DNA of 64,000 bases, taken from the NCBI RefSeq assembly GCF_030209745.1, contig NZ_JARVRJ010000009.1, forward strand, positions 124,001-188,000, written 5' to 3'. Source of the stretch: Arthrobacter sp. fls2-241-R2A-200. Lineage in GTDB: Bacteria; Actinomycetota; Actinomycetes; Actinomycetales; Micrococcaceae. Numbering within the stretch: position 1 is the stretch's first letter; each line of letters starts with the position of its first letter. Both the position numbers and the translations under genes were made by a program. A model generated the notes under the pieces. That model had not been told where the DNA came from. It made no database searches and worked only from the letters and a program-made list of their open reading frames with translations. This document shows, in pieces, positions 52,495 through 61,425 of this stretch.

Positions 52495-53841
52495 ATGACT
52501 ATGCCCACTACCGATGTGAAGATCGACGAGCTCTCCAACGAGGTTGCCTCCACCAAGCAACTGGTCGTTCAGAAGTTCGGCGGCTCCTCGGTTTCCGATG
52601 CTGAGGGCATCAAGCGGGTCGCGCAGCGGGTTGTGGACGCGCAGAAGGCCGGCAATGAGGTTGTGGTGGTGGTCTCCGCGATGGGAGACACCACCGATGA
52701 ACTCCTTGATCTTGCCGCGCAGGTCACTGACTCTGCCCCGGCCCGCGAGATGGATATGCTCTTGTCCGCTGGCGAACGTATTTCCATGGCGTTGCTTGCC
52801 ATGGCCATTAACAAGTTCGGCGCCTCGGCTCAGTCCTTCACGGGCTCCCAGGCGGGCATGATCACTGACGGCATCCACGGCAAAGCCAGGATTATCGACG
52901 TCGACCCCCACCGGATCCGCACGGCGCTGGACAAAGGGCACATCGCCATCGTGGCGGGGTTCCAAGGCATGAGCCGCACCACGCATGAGATCACCACACT
53001 GGGCCGCGGCGGTTCGGACACCACCGCCGTCGCGTTGGCTGCAGCGCTGGAAGCCGATGTTTGCGAGATCTACACCGACGTGGACGGAATTTACACGGCA
53101 GACCCGCGCGTTGTGTCCACGGCGCAAAAAATCGACCGCATCTCCAGTGAGGAAATGCTGGAACTTGCCGCTTCCGGCGCCAAGATCCTGCACCTGCGGT
53201 GCGTGGAATATGCCCGCCGCTTCGGTGTTCCCCTGCACGTGCGCTCATCGTTCAGCCAGAAAGAAGGCACCTGGGTCATCCCCGGAGCCGAGGAAAAGTT
53301 CACCATCGAAGAGGGAGTTGCCTTGGAGCAGCCAATCATCTCCGGCGTCGCGCACGACCGGTCCGAAGCCAAGGTCACTGTAGTTGGCGTCCCGGACATC
53401 CCCGGCAAGGCTGCTGCGATTTTCCAGGTCATCGCCGACGCCCACTCGAACATCGACATGATTGTGCAGAACGTCTCCACCCACGGCACGGGCCGGACGG
53501 ACATCTCCTTCACCTTGCCCATCGTGGAGGGTGCGGACGCCCTGACGGCGCTGCGCGCAGCTGAGGGCAAGATCGGCTTCGAGAGCATCGAATACAACGA
53601 GAACGTTGGCAAGCTGTCCCTGATCGGCGCCGGAATGCGTTCGCACCCGGGCGTCTCGGCCACGTTCTTCAAGGCCCTGTCCGACGCCGGGATCAACATC
53701 GACATGATCTCGACCTCCGAGATCCGCATTTCGGTGGTTACCAGCGCCGATGCCCTCGATGACGCCGTCCGCGCCATTCACGCTGCCTTCGAGCTCGACG
53801 GCGACTCTGAAGCTACCGTTTACGGCGGCACCGGCCGCTAG
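52495..53841 (+). CDS. lysC: aspartate kinase (alpha subunit)
   Basis: First enzyme of the aspartate pathway to lysine, threonine, methionine and diaminopimelate. The 448-residue product has the kinase signature [11 protein letters not shown] (Lys27), [18 protein letters not shown], and [11 protein letters not shown], followed by two ACT regulatory domains from about residue 285 ([20 protein letters not shown] and [21 protein letters not shown]), as in the feedback-controlled actinobacterial type. The N-terminus is about 20 residues longer than in Corynebacterium; GAGGG is a weak ribosome site for ATG 52495 and ATG 52501 is an alternative. asd is not the next gene. A second product probably starts inside it. 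Confidence 0.96.
   Translation: MTMPTTDVKIDELSNEVASTKQLVVQKFGGSSVSDAEGIKRVAQRVVDAQKAGNEVVVVVSAMGDTTDELLDLAAQVTDSAPAREMDMLLSAGERISMALLAMAINKFGASAQSFTGSQAGMITDGIHGKARIIDVDPHRIRTALDKGHIAIVAGFQGMSRTTHEITTLGRGGSDTTAVALAAALEADVCEIYTDVDGIYTADPRVVSTAQKIDRISSEEMLELAASGAKILHLRCVEYARRFGVPLHVRSSFSQKEGTWVIPGAEEKFTIEEGVALEQPIISGVAHDRSEAKVTVVGVPDIPGKAAAIFQVIADAHSNIDMIVQNVSTHGTGRTDISFTLPIVEGADALTALRAAEGKIGFESIEYNENVGKLSLIGAGMRSHPGVSATFFKALSDAGINIDMISTSEIRISVVTSADALDDAVRAIHAAFELDGDSEATVYGGTGR
53311..53841 (+). CDS. predicted aspartate kinase beta subunit (internal start)
   Basis: Within the aspartate kinase gene and in the same frame, GAGGGAG (53311-53317) is followed five bases later by TTG (53323). Starting there gives [18 protein letters not shown] and 172 residues covering only the two ACT domains. 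In Corynebacterium glutamicum, lysC makes a separate beta subunit from an internal start at the equivalent place (MEEAVLTGVATDKSEAK), also 172 residues. The predicted coding part is 53323-53841; the listed range includes its ribosome site. Confidence 0.7.
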   Translation, partial: EGVALEQPIISGVAHDRSEAKVTVVGVPDIPGKAAAIFQVIADAHSNIDMIVQNVSTHGTGRTDISFTLPIVEGADALTALRAAEGKIGFESIEYNENVGKLSLIGAGMRSHPGVSATFFKALSDAGINIDMISTSEIRISVVTSADALDDAVRAIHAAFELDGDSEATVYGGTGR

Positions 53842-53973
53842 AAGTGGGTTTTTTTGGCTGATACTTACGTGGTTTTCGCCACAAGCCGCAGAACTGGGGT
53901 ATGGTACGGAATTTTCATGGCATGCTGTACGTTGCATACCCGGTAACCCCCTAACACGAAGAGGCATTAAAAA

Positions 53974-54273
53974 GTGGCAGCCGATTACGACGAACTCCGT
54001 ACTGATGTAAAAGAGAACCAGGAGCAGTCCCTCCAGGCTCTCCAGTCCGCCAGTGCCCCCACGGCCAAGAGTGTCGTGTTGGAACTGGACGAAACCGATG
54101 GCCTCGACGCCAACGGTCCCGGCGGCGAAATTGTTGCCGAAGAACTAGTTATTCAGGTCATTCCCCAGGCCAGCGATGAGTTCACATGCAACTCTTGCTT
54201 CCTGGTCCGCCACCGCTCGCAGATCGCGCGGGAAAAGGATGGCGTGGCCTACTGCATCGACTGCGAAGGCTAA
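53974..54273 (+). CDS. DUF4193-family zinc-ribbon protein
   Basis: A 99-residue actinobacterial protein. An acidic N-terminal half (DYDELRTDVKENQEQSLQAL, VLELDETDGLDANGPGGE) is followed by a C-terminal zinc ribbon with CNSC and CIDC pairs (FTCNSCFLVRHRSQI, GVAYCIDCEG). Function is unknown; an acidic tail with a zinc ribbon suggests contact with nucleic acid or the transcription/translation machinery. It starts at GTG 53974 with AAGAGG upstream, has its own 130-base upstream region, and is followed by a strong terminator. Confidence 0.88.
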   Translation: MAADYDELRTDVKENQEQSLQALQSASAPTAKSVVLELDETDGLDANGPGGEIVAEELVIQVIPQASDEFTCNSCFLVRHRSQIAREKDGVAYCIDCEG

Positions 54274-54357
54274 GACGAGCCCTTCCCCGGCGGACAGAGA
54301 GATCGTCAGGGTGTGCCGCCGTCGGGATTGACTGCAGAAGGACCGGAACAAGCTGAG

Positions 54358-54390
54358 CTGCCCCCCGTAAGTTGGACTTACGGGGGGCAG
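54358..54390 (+). terminator. rho-independent terminator after DUF4193 gene
   Basis: CTGCCCCCCGTAAGT (54358-54372) pairs perfectly with ACTTACGGGGGGCAG (54376-54390) around TGG and is followed by TTTTCTGTTT, a textbook terminator for the DUF4193 transcript. Confidence 0.92.
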
Positions 54391-54447
54391 TTTTCTGTTT
54401 GAAAGCCTAGGTGCTTCGACACGAAGACAAGCCGTAGTGGCCCGTTA

Positions 54448-54461
54448 GTGACCCGCGTCAC
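54448..54461 (+). promoter_or_regulatory. Crp/GlxR-like site upstream of NCS1 permease
   Basis: GTGAC-CCGC-GTCAC is a perfect palindrome fitting the GTGA-N6-TCAC core bound by Crp-type regulators, including corynebacterial GlxR. TATCCT at 54463-54468 immediately downstream could be a -10, so the site would overlap the promoter of the permease gene. Confidence 0.55.
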
Positions 54462-54545
54462 CTATCCTGATTGAGCGGTCTAAAACCGCCGTGCTTTTCG
54501 ATCCCTAACCGTGTCCGCAGCATCGCACAACCTAGGAGATATGCC

Positions 54546-56000
54546 ATGAGTACAGCGACGACCCCGGGATCGGGGCGAGGACTGGAAGTCCGCTCGATCG
54601 ACTACGTTCCGCTCGGGGAAAGGCACGGAAAGGTCTCGCATATCGGCCCGCTCTGGTTCATGAGCAACGCGCAGATTGCCACACTCGCGGTGGGGCTGAT
54701 CAGTATCACGACCGGCGGGAACCTGATCTGGTCCCTGATCGCAATCGCGATCGGCGTGCTGGTGGGCACCCTGTTCATGGCGGCGCACTCCTCCCAAGGG
54801 CCCCAGCTTGGATTGCCCCAAATGATCCAGTCCCGGCCGCAGTTCGGTTACGTCGGCGCACTCTTGGTGTGGTTGTTTGCCTATCTTCAGTACGCCGGAT
54901 TCAACATCTTCAACACCGTCCTGGCTGGCGAGGCCGTGGCAGGGTCCGTCCACTTCGGGAGCGAAACACTCTGGTTTTGGGTCGTCACGATTATCGCTGC
55001 GGCTGTGGCGCTGTTCGGTTATGACCTGATCCACGGTTTTGAGCGCTACCTGACCTACCTGACCATCGTCATGCTGGCCTTGCTCACGGTGGCTGCCCTC
55101 ACGCATCTTAATCTGCCCGGCGGTGCCTTCGATCTGGGTGATTTCCATCTGGTACCGTTCCTGGGGCAGCTGGGCGTGGCCGCCGGGTACCAGATTTCCT
55201 GGGCCATCTACGTCTCAGACTATTCGCGTTACCTTCCCCCTGAGTCCGGGCGCGGTACGTTCAAGTGGACCTTCTGGGGCAGCGCCCTGGGTGGCATCTG
55301 GGTGATGTTCCTCGGTTCGTTCATCGCCGCGTCAGCCGGCAAGGACTTCGAGACCATCGCTTCAATCCAGGACACCGCCGACAAACTGTTTCCGGGGTTC
55401 GGGTCGATCGCGCTGTTCGTCGCCGCACTCGGACTCGTATCCGTCACTGCGCTGAACATGTACGGCGGCTCCCTGACGCTGATCTCCTCCATCGACAGCC
55501 TGCGCCGCATCCGGCCCACTGTCAGAATCCGCGTGATCACCATTGCCATCACCGCGATCTTCTCGCTGGTCTTCGCAAACATCGCCTCCGCCGACTTCCT
55601 CGCCAACTTCAACGACTTCCTGCTGCTGGTGCTGTACTTCTTTATCCCTTGGACGGCGGTCAACCTCACGGACTACTTCATTGTCCGCAAGGGCCATTAC
55701 GCGATAGCGGAAATTTTCCACCCCAACGGGATTTATGGTCGGTGGGGCTGGGCCGGAATAACGGCTTACCTCGTTGGCTTTGCGGTGATGATTCCGTTCT
55801 TCTCAGCCGGCAAGCTCTTTGTGGGGCCGGCTGCCGCTGCGATGGGCGGCGCCGACATCTCCCTGTTCATCGGCCTGCCCGTGGCTGGCTTCCTGTATTG
55901 GGTGCTTACCCGCCACATCGACACCGCCGCGGAACTCCGTCTGGCGGAGGCCCAGGCAGCCGAACTTGAGGAAGCATCTAACTCACACCTCGAGCCCTGA
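54546..56000 (+). CDS. NCS1-family purine/cytosine permease
   Basis: A 484-residue transporter with about twelve membrane segments of the nucleobase-cation-symport-1 family. Typical blocks are GPLWFMSNAQIATLAVG (first helix region), MAAHSSQGPQLGLPQMIQSR (substrate-site helix) and a later VTALNMYGGSLTLIS. It likely imports cytosine, a purine or a related nucleobase with H+ or Na+. The ATG at 54546 has AGGAG seven bases upstream; the ATG at 54541 is out of frame. A Crp-like palindrome lies about 85 bases upstream. It is convergent with the small-gene pair to the right. Confidence 0.93.
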   Translation: MSTATTPGSGRGLEVRSIDYVPLGERHGKVSHIGPLWFMSNAQIATLAVGLISITTGGNLIWSLIAIAIGVLVGTLFMAAHSSQGPQLGLPQMIQSRPQFGYVGALLVWLFAYLQYAGFNIFNTVLAGEAVAGSVHFGSETLWFWVVTIIAAAVALFGYDLIHGFERYLTYLTIVMLALLTVAALTHLNLPGGAFDLGDFHLVPFLGQLGVAAGYQISWAIYVSDYSRYLPPESGRGTFKWTFWGSALGGIWVMFLGSFIAASAGKDFETIASIQDTADKLFPGFGSIALFVAALGLVSVTALNMYGGSLTLISSIDSLRRIRPTVRIRVITIAITAIFSLVFANIASADFLANFNDFLLLVLYFFIPWTAVNLTDYFIVRKGHYAIAEIFHPNGIYGRWGWAGITAYLVGFAVMIPFFSAGKLFVGPAAAAMGGADISLFIGLPVAGFLYWVLTRHIDTAAELRLAEAQAAELEEASNSHLEP

Positions 56001-56030
56001 GGTTCGGTCCCTCACTTGGAGCGGGTATAA

Positions 56031-56240
56031 CTAGCCGGCCTCAGGCTCTGAGAGCCGCTCCGCATCCGTGTTTTCCGGAGCTATTACGGGCGAGAGCAGG
56101 TCGCCGAGAAGGCCCCCGGTGTTCTTGTTGGTCTCCGAGGACCCGTCCGGTTCAGGCTTGCCCGCTTCCGGTCCAGGCTCGTCCAGTTCTGGTCCAGGCT
56201 CGTCCGCAGGTGCATTATCGAGCGGGTTTCCATCATTCAT
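56031..56240 (-). CDS. small acidic Pro/Glu-rich protein downstream of lapA-like gene
   Basis: A 69-residue protein, strongly acidic and proline-rich (DEPGPELDEPGPEAGKPEPD), without recognisable domains or membrane segments. Its ATG overlaps the stop of the preceding LapA-like gene by four bases (ATGA), which supports translation. The repeated DEPGPE units come from imperfect DNA repeats. Low complexity means conservation cannot be judged here. Confidence 0.5.
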   Translation of the reverse strand: MNDGNPLDNAPADEPGPELDEPGPEAGKPEPDGSSETNKNTGGLLGDLLSPVIAPENTDAERLSEPEAG

Positions 56241-56596
56241 GGTCGCGTGGCCTGCCCGTTCACCACTTTCTTGCGCCGATGGTTGGCGCGCCGGAGCTGC
56301 AGGATCCGGGCCCCGCCTGCCAGCGCCACCAGGACGCCCCCGCCTACTGCCGCAATGAACAGCGTGGTGCCCAGAGCCAAGCTACCCTCAAGTCCGAAGA
56401 AACGCACAGTGATCATGTCCTGGTTTTGGACGAAGAACACGATCAGCAGAACCAACACCACCAGGCCTACTGCCACTGCCACCCAGACGGCAGCAGTCCG
56501 GGTGGGCCGGGAAGTGCCTGGAGCAGCCGATGGAACCGCCGTACCTTGGTGCTCGGGACCTGATGGGATCCTCGCAGCATCCTCCTGAAAACTCAT
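56237..56596 (-). CDS. LapA-domain (DUF1049) membrane protein
   Basis: A 119-residue protein. A polar N-terminus of about 35 residues is followed by two membrane helices joined by the characteristic FFVQNQDMITVRFFGLEGSL, and a basic end (RRANHRRKK). This matches LapA/DUF1049 proteins, which act in lipid or lipopolysaccharide assembly in Gram-negatives; the actinobacterial role is unknown. The ATG at 56596 has GAGGAG about seven bases upstream; an earlier in-frame start at 56620 lacks one. It is coupled to the small acidic gene that follows. Confidence 0.85.
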   Translation of the reverse strand: MSFQEDAARIPSGPEHQGTAVPSAAPGTSRPTRTAAVWVAVAVGLVVLVLLIVFFVQNQDMITVRFFGLEGSLALGTTLFIAAVGGGVLVALAGGARILQLRRANHRRKKVVNGQATRP

Positions 56597-56700
56597 CAGC
56601 AGCTCCTCTTGTCCCGTCATCTCGCGTGTATACCAATCATAAGCATGCTGATTAGTCGCACAAGAGTCAGTGGGTCACAGAAGTAACTGAGCCGACTTCC

Positions 56701-56916
56701 TCAGTCTTCCCAGCCGCGTTCATTGTTCCGAATGGCGTAGTGGTGCCCCTCGGAATCGGTTTCGATGTCAAAATTCTTCAGGTCTGCTTCAGAGGCCGTC
56801 TCAAAATCGTCGTGTTTGTGCACCACAGGGCTACTCGCGTCGCCGTGAGTGGCTGGTCCAAAAACTGACTGCAGCCGCTCGGTCACATGGACGAAGCCTT
56901 CCAATTTGCGTCCCAT
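56701..56916 (-). CDS. small conserved-looking protein, function unknown
   Basis: A 71-residue soluble protein starting MGRKLEGFVHVTERLQSVFG and ending with a Glu/Asp-rich segment (FETASEADLKNFDIETDSEG, HHYAIRNNERGWED). The ATG at 56916 is preceded by AAAGGGGGTGGAAG; the frame remains open to 57033 but those residues are basic and unlikely. No family recognised. It stands alone between the LapA-like gene and the catabolic operon, on the same strand as both. Confidence 0.6.
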   Translation of the reverse strand: MGRKLEGFVHVTERLQSVFGPATHGDASSPVVHKHDDFETASEADLKNFDIETDSEGHHYAIRNNERGWED

Positions 56917-57037
56917 GTTCTTCCACCCCCTTTCCTGCGGGAGAGAGAAAGAGCGGCAGGGCCAACGCGAGCCGTTCAATAGGCTCATTTTACGCCGAAT
57001 GCGATGAAAACAGTGCGGAAGACGGCTCTTCATCGGC

Positions 57038-57718
57038 CTAGAATGCCTGCCCTGTGGCCCTGACCGTAACGTCCGAAATGTCGACGCCGGCAGGTTGGCT
57101 CAATGCCCACAGCATCGCCTCCGCCACTGATTCCGGCTGTATGGCAGCATCCGGCGCCTGCTCCCAGAGCGGGGTGTCCACGTGGCCCGGAGCGATGTGC
57201 AGCACCCGGACTCCTGATCCCACCAACTGTTGCCGGAGCGACTCTGCGTATCCGGCAACGGCCCATTTGGTGGCCGTGTAAAGGTTTCCCGGGTACACCT
57301 TCCTTCCGGCGGTACTCCCGATCAACACCATGTGTCCTCGGTTCTCCATCAGCTGCGGCAGTGCAGCCTTGGCAAGGATCGCCGGCCCGTACACGTTGGT
57401 GAGCACCATGTCCCGCCAGCGGTCCGGATCCCCATCCGCGAGGTCGCCCGGTGCGGAGAAGCCGGCATTGGCCACGGCGACATCAATCCCGCCGAGGAAC
57501 CTATCGGCCCTGGAGACCGCCCGGCATGTTTGCTCCCAGTCCCCGGCATCGGCCACGACGCCGCCCACCGGCCCCAAATCCGAGCACGATTCAAGGAAGG
57601 CGGCCAATCTACCGGGGTGGCGCCCCGTAGTGAAGACCGCATGGCCCGCACGGAGCGCCTCCCTGACAAGGGCGGCACCGATTCCGCTGGTGCCGCCCGT
57701 GACAAGAATCCGAGACAT
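57038..57718 (-). CDS. short-chain dehydrogenase/reductase
   Basis: A 226-residue NAD(P)-dependent SDR. The cofactor motif is TGGTSGIG at residues 7-14, followed by NAG (VAVANAGFSAPG), the catalytic Ser in VLIGSTAGRKVYPG, and YTATKWAVAGYAES with the Tyr-x3-Lys. Short length fits the classical type. Last gene of the leftward catabolic operon; its ATG overlaps the TGA of the aldehyde dehydrogenase gene (TGATG), so translation is coupled. Substrate unknown, probably a carbonyl intermediate of the pathway. Confidence 0.92.
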   Translation of the reverse strand: MSRILVTGGTSGIGAALVREALRAGHAVFTTGRHPGRLAAFLESCSDLGPVGGVVADAGDWEQTCRAVSRADRFLGGIDVAVANAGFSAPGDLADGDPDRWRDMVLTNVYGPAILAKAALPQLMENRGHMVLIGSTAGRKVYPGNLYTATKWAVAGYAESLRQQLVGSGVRVLHIAPGHVDTPLWEQAPDAAIQPESVAEAMLWALSQPAGVDISDVTVRATGQAF

Positions 57719-59211
57719 CAGGAGGGGTCCGCGATACCGATGTAGCGGGTTTCCAAGAACTCTTCGATGCCTTCGGTTCCGCCTTCCCGGCCCAAGCCGG
57801 ATTGCTTCACTCCTCCGAAAGGAGCGGCCGGGTTTGACACTATCCCCGTATTCAGGCCGAACATGCCGACGTCGACCTTTTCGGAGAGCCGGATTCCACG
57901 GTTCAAATCGCGGGTGTAGGCATAAGCCACCAAGCCGAATTCGGTGCGGTTGGCCAACGCAATGGCCTCGTCCTCGCTGCTGAAGCTGACAATGGGGGCA
58001 ACCGGGCCAAAGACCTCTTCACGCAGGATCCTGGCAGTGGGGGGAACGTTGGCCAACACCGTTGGAGGGTAAAAATAGCCCTCACCAGATGGCGCCTTTC
58101 CGCCGGTGAGGACGGTTGCTCCACCAGCCACGGCATCGGTGACCAGCTCGTCGACCTTTGCGCGGCTCTTACTGTCGATCAGCGGCCCGATGTTGGTGCC
58201 GTCCGCGGACCCGCGGCCCAACGTCAACTCCGACATGCGGCTTGCAAGCCTCTGGCTGAACTCGTCCACCATGGATTCGTGGACGATGAACCGGTTGGCC
58301 GCCGTGCAGGCCTCCCCCATGTTCCGGAGTTTGGCCACCATGGCGCCGTCGAGGGCCGCGTCGAGATCCGCATCTTCGAACACCAGGAACGGTGCGTTTC
58401 CGCCCAATTCCATGGATGTCCTCAGCACCTGATGGGCCGAGTCGGCAATGAGCTGCTGCCCGACACCTGTTGAACCGGTGAAGGAAAGCTTGCGCAGGCG
58501 GCTGTCCCGGATGATTGGCCCGGTAACCTCGCCAGGCCGGGTTGTTGGAATGACGTTGAGGACGCCATCGGGCAGGCCCGCCTCGTGGAGCACCTGCGTG
58601 AACAGCAACGCCGTCAGCGGAGTCAGGTTGGCCGGCTTCAGCACCATAGTGCAGCCCGCTGCGATGGCCGGGGCGATTTTCCGGGTCGCCATGGCCAAAG
58701 GGAAATTCCATGGCGTGATGAACAGGCACGGACCTACCGGGCGCTTGGTAACCAGCAGGCGGGACTTGCCGTCCGGCGCGGTGGAATACCGGCCCGAAAC
58801 GCGGACGGCCTCCTCCGAGAACCAGCGCAGGAACTCGGCGCCGTAGGCCACTTCGCCCCGGGATTCAGCCAGGGGCTTTCCCATTTCGAGGGTCATGGCG
58901 AGCGCAAAATCCTCAGCCCGGGCAGTCACCAGCTCAAAAGCCCGACGAAGGATTTCGCCTCGTTCCCGCGGTGGTGTCAGGGCCCACGATTCCTGGCTCC
59001 GGGCGGCAGCAGCAAGCGCCCGCTCCCCGTCCGCCGGGGAGGCATCGGCAACCCGGGTGAGCAGAGCGCCGGTGGACGGGTCCTCGACGGCGGAAGTGGC
59101 GCCGTCGGAAGAGTCGATCCATTGGCCGCCGATGAAAAGCTGAGTCGGCAGGGTGGCGATGAAATCAAGCTCTGTGCTCGCAGGGGTGTCGGCTGTCAAG
59201 GTATTTTCCAC
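57718..59211 (-). CDS. NAD(P)-dependent aldehyde dehydrogenase (succinate-semialdehyde type)
   Basis: A 497-residue aldehyde dehydrogenase. Motifs: FITPWNFPLAMATRKIAPA, cofactor FTGSTGVGQQL, catalytic Glu in MELGGNAPFLVFEDAD, and catalytic Cys in NMGEACTAANRF. The EACTAANR pattern and MTLEMGKPLAESRGE resemble GabD-type succinate-semialdehyde dehydrogenases, but glutarate- or glycolaldehyde-type specificities cannot be excluded. The start is GTG 59211 overlapping the stop of the upstream alcohol dehydrogenase gene (TAGTG). Fifth gene of a six-gene leftward set. Confidence 0.92.
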   Translation of the reverse strand: MENTLTADTPASTELDFIATLPTQLFIGGQWIDSSDGATSAVEDPSTGALLTRVADASPADGERALAAAARSQESWALTPPRERGEILRRAFELVTARAEDFALAMTLEMGKPLAESRGEVAYGAEFLRWFSEEAVRVSGRYSTAPDGKSRLLVTKRPVGPCLFITPWNFPLAMATRKIAPAIAAGCTMVLKPANLTPLTALLFTQVLHEAGLPDGVLNVIPTTRPGEVTGPIIRDSRLRKLSFTGSTGVGQQLIADSAHQVLRTSMELGGNAPFLVFEDADLDAALDGAMVAKLRNMGEACTAANRFIVHESMVDEFSQRLASRMSELTLGRGSADGTNIGPLIDSKSRAKVDELVTDAVAGGATVLTGGKAPSGEGYFYPPTVLANVPPTARILREEVFGPVAPIVSFSSEDEAIALANRTEFGLVAYAYTRDLNRGIRLSEKVDVGMFGLNTGIVSNPAAPFGGVKQSGLGREGGTEGIEEFLETRYIGIADPS

Positions 59212-60398
59212 TAGAGCGCTTTCTCGAGGATGGTGCGAATTTCGACGGCGGTGGGCGGCACCGGCGTGTTGTTGATGACCGAATCCGCCAGAGTGTCCGC
59301 CACGAGGGAGTCCAGGTCAGCGTCCGTGATGCCGAAATCGGCCGGGCGTGCCGTCATGCCCACATTGCGGGCGAGAGTGGCCACGGCCTGCACGGCGGCG
59401 TCAGCATTCTCTTCTGCGCTGGCGTCGGTTTGGCCGACCCCCAGCGCGAAAGCAAGCCGCGCAGTCCGGTCCAAGCGGTTCCGGAGGTTCAACCGCAGCA
59501 CATCCTCGATCACCAGGCACAAAGCTAGCCCGTGGGGGATGTTGAATCGGCCACCAAGCGGGTGGGCAATGGCGTGCACCAGTCCGAGGCCGGTGTGCGA
59601 GAAGCCCACTCCAGCAATGTGGGAAGCAAGCAGGAGCTGCGAACGGGCCTCAATGTCACTCCCGTCAGCGACCGCTCGCGGAAGGAACTCGGCCACCATG
59701 GAGACCACCTGCAGGGCGATGCCGTCCGAGTAGGGATTTGGCCTGATGGAGGAATAGGACTCCACGGCGTGGGTGAGGGCGTCCATCCCAGTAGCGGCGG
59801 TCGCTTTGGGCGGCAGGCCAAGGGTCAGCTCCGGGTCCAGGACAGCAGCTTTGGGAAGGGCAGACTCGTGTCCGACGTAAAACTTGCGGTGCGCATCCAC
59901 GTCAGTAACGACGCCGAAAGCATTCACCTCCGCTCCGGTGCCAGCGGTTGTGGGCACGGCGACGATGGGCAGCGCCGGATTGGCGAAGTGGTTGCTGTAG
60001 TCCAGCCCGGCACCCCTCGCAGGGTTGACAGCACCCAAGGAAATGCCCTTCGCGGCATCCATGGACGAACCCCCACCCACCGGCACCAGGACGTCCACGC
60101 CCTCTGAAGCGGCTTGATCGGAACCCGCATCAACGCAGGTGGTGGTGGGGTTGGGCGTCACTCCATCAAACACGGTGACGGCAAGTCCTGCAGCGATCAG
60201 GGAGGTCCGGACGGCGGCTACCACGTCCGTGGTGGCAAGGAACGGGTCCGTGACGATCAGCGCCGAGTTCGCTCCCAGAGCGGCAACGATCCCTCCTACT
60301 TCCGCTACCTTCCCCCGCCCGAAGTAGGCCGTGGGCTTGGGGTCCAGCGTCAACTCCGTGGTGGCCAGCTCCGCGTGGATCTGTGCGCGAGTCTGCAT
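59211..60398 (-). CDS. iron-containing (group III) alcohol dehydrogenase
   Basis: A 395-residue dehydrogenase of the Fe-ADH family. The nucleotide-binding motif is VPVGGGSSMDAAKGI (GGGS), the family signature follows in ALPIVAVPTTAGTGAEV, and metal-binding histidines are in MDALTHAVESY, GLVHAIAHPLGG and FNIPHGLA. It likely interconverts an aldehyde and alcohol of the pathway with NAD. AGGAG lies ten bases before ATG 60398; an in-frame TTG at 60407 overlaps the previous stop and is an alternative. Tightly packed between the beta-hydroxyacid dehydrogenase and aldehyde dehydrogenase genes. Confidence 0.93.
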   Translation of the reverse strand: MQTRAQIHAELATTELTLDPKPTAYFGRGKVAEVGGIVAALGANSALIVTDPFLATTDVVAAVRTSLIAAGLAVTVFDGVTPNPTTTCVDAGSDQAASEGVDVLVPVGGGSSMDAAKGISLGAVNPARGAGLDYSNHFANPALPIVAVPTTAGTGAEVNAFGVVTDVDAHRKFYVGHESALPKAAVLDPELTLGLPPKATAATGMDALTHAVESYSSIRPNPYSDGIALQVVSMVAEFLPRAVADGSDIEARSQLLLASHIAGVGFSHTGLGLVHAIAHPLGGRFNIPHGLALCLVIEDVLRLNLRNRLDRTARLAFALGVGQTDASAEENADAAVQAVATLARNVGMTARPADFGITDADLDSLVADTLADSVINNTPVPPTAVEIRTILEKAL

Positions 60399-60403
60399 GA
60401 TGT

Positions 60404-61393
60404 TCAAGCTCCTTCTCCGGACGTGACGGTGGAGGTTGCCGATGCCGTCCGCAGTTGCATCCCGATGGCGTCCTCATAGAGTTTCACTGGTGTCATCTCG
60501 CCGGCTTTATCGCCATAGAGTGCCTTTGCCCGGCGGTAAAGCTGCTCCACCAAGCCGGAGAGCTCCATGGGGACACCCACCGAGCGGGCAAGGTCAACGG
60601 ACAAGCCCAGATCCTTGCAGGCCAGGGCAATGGCGAAGCCTTCGTCGTAGTCGCCGTGGTTCAGGATGGACAGGACATCGTTCTGCACGAAGTTGGAGTT
60701 TGCCGGGCTGGCGATCAGCGCTTGCCGCAGGACTTCCAAGTCGACTCCGGCTTTTACCCCGGTGCTGAGGACTTCCGCGGTGGCCACCAGGTGCGAGAAC
60801 CACAACTGGTTGATCATGAGCTTGACTGCGTAACCGGCCCCATGGCCGCCCACGTGCAGGATCCGGTCCGGGTCGCCCATCGCCTCGAACACGGGGCGGA
60901 GACGTTCGACGTCGGCCGTCTCACCACCGACGAAGATCTGCAGCATGCCGTTCGCGGCACCCACGGACATGCCGCTGACGGGGGCATCGACCACGCGGAT
61001 GCCTCGCCCGGTGCCAGCTTCGCGAACCCTGTTGGCCACCTCCGGAACCGACGTGGACATGTCCACCCAGGTGCCGCCGTCGGGCAGTCCGGCCAGGATG
61101 CCGCGGGGGCTGAGCGCGACGCTCTCCACGTGCTTGGGCGTAGGGAGCATGGTGATGACGACGTCGGAACCGGCAGCTACGGCCGCGGCATCATCGGCCC
61201 ATTCCGCGCCGTTTGCGAGGAGTTCGGCAGCGGATTCCTGACGGACATCATTGACGATCAGTTGAAATCCGGCCGCCTGGAGATTGCGTGTCATGCCGGA
61301 GCCCATGTTGCCCAATCCAATGAAGCCGATGCGGGCGCTGCCCGGCTTCAGGGCCAGTGTCTCCGAGGCGGAGACATGCGTTGTTGCAGTCAT
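60404..61393 (-). CDS. beta-hydroxyacid dehydrogenase (HIBADH/tartronate-semialdehyde reductase type)
   Basis: A 329-residue NAD(P)-dependent enzyme. The Rossmann motif GFIGLGNMGSGMTRNL is near residue 24, VDAPVSGMSVGA is the substrate-binding DAPVSGG-type signature (GM replaces GG), and the catalytic lysine is in GAGYAVKLMINQLW. It reduces or oxidises 3-hydroxyacids such as 3-hydroxyisobutyrate, tartronate semialdehyde or a related sugar-acid product. ATG 61393 is preferred over the TTG at 61405; neither has a strong ribosome site. It lies 32 bases after the second aldehyde dehydrogenase gene. Confidence 0.9.
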   Translation of the reverse strand: MTATTHVSASETLALKPGSARIGFIGLGNMGSGMTRNLQAAGFQLIVNDVRQESAAELLANGAEWADDAAAVAAGSDVVITMLPTPKHVESVALSPRGILAGLPDGGTWVDMSTSVPEVANRVREAGTGRGIRVVDAPVSGMSVGAANGMLQIFVGGETADVERLRPVFEAMGDPDRILHVGGHGAGYAVKLMINQLWFSHLVATAEVLSTGVKAGVDLEVLRQALIASPANSNFVQNDVLSILNHGDYDEGFAIALACKDLGLSVDLARSVGVPMELSGLVEQLYRRAKALYGDKAGEMTPVKLYEDAIGMQLRTASATSTVTSGEGA

Positions 61394-61425
61394 ATCGAGT
61401 CTCAATTCAGGCTGGTATGCGTGGT

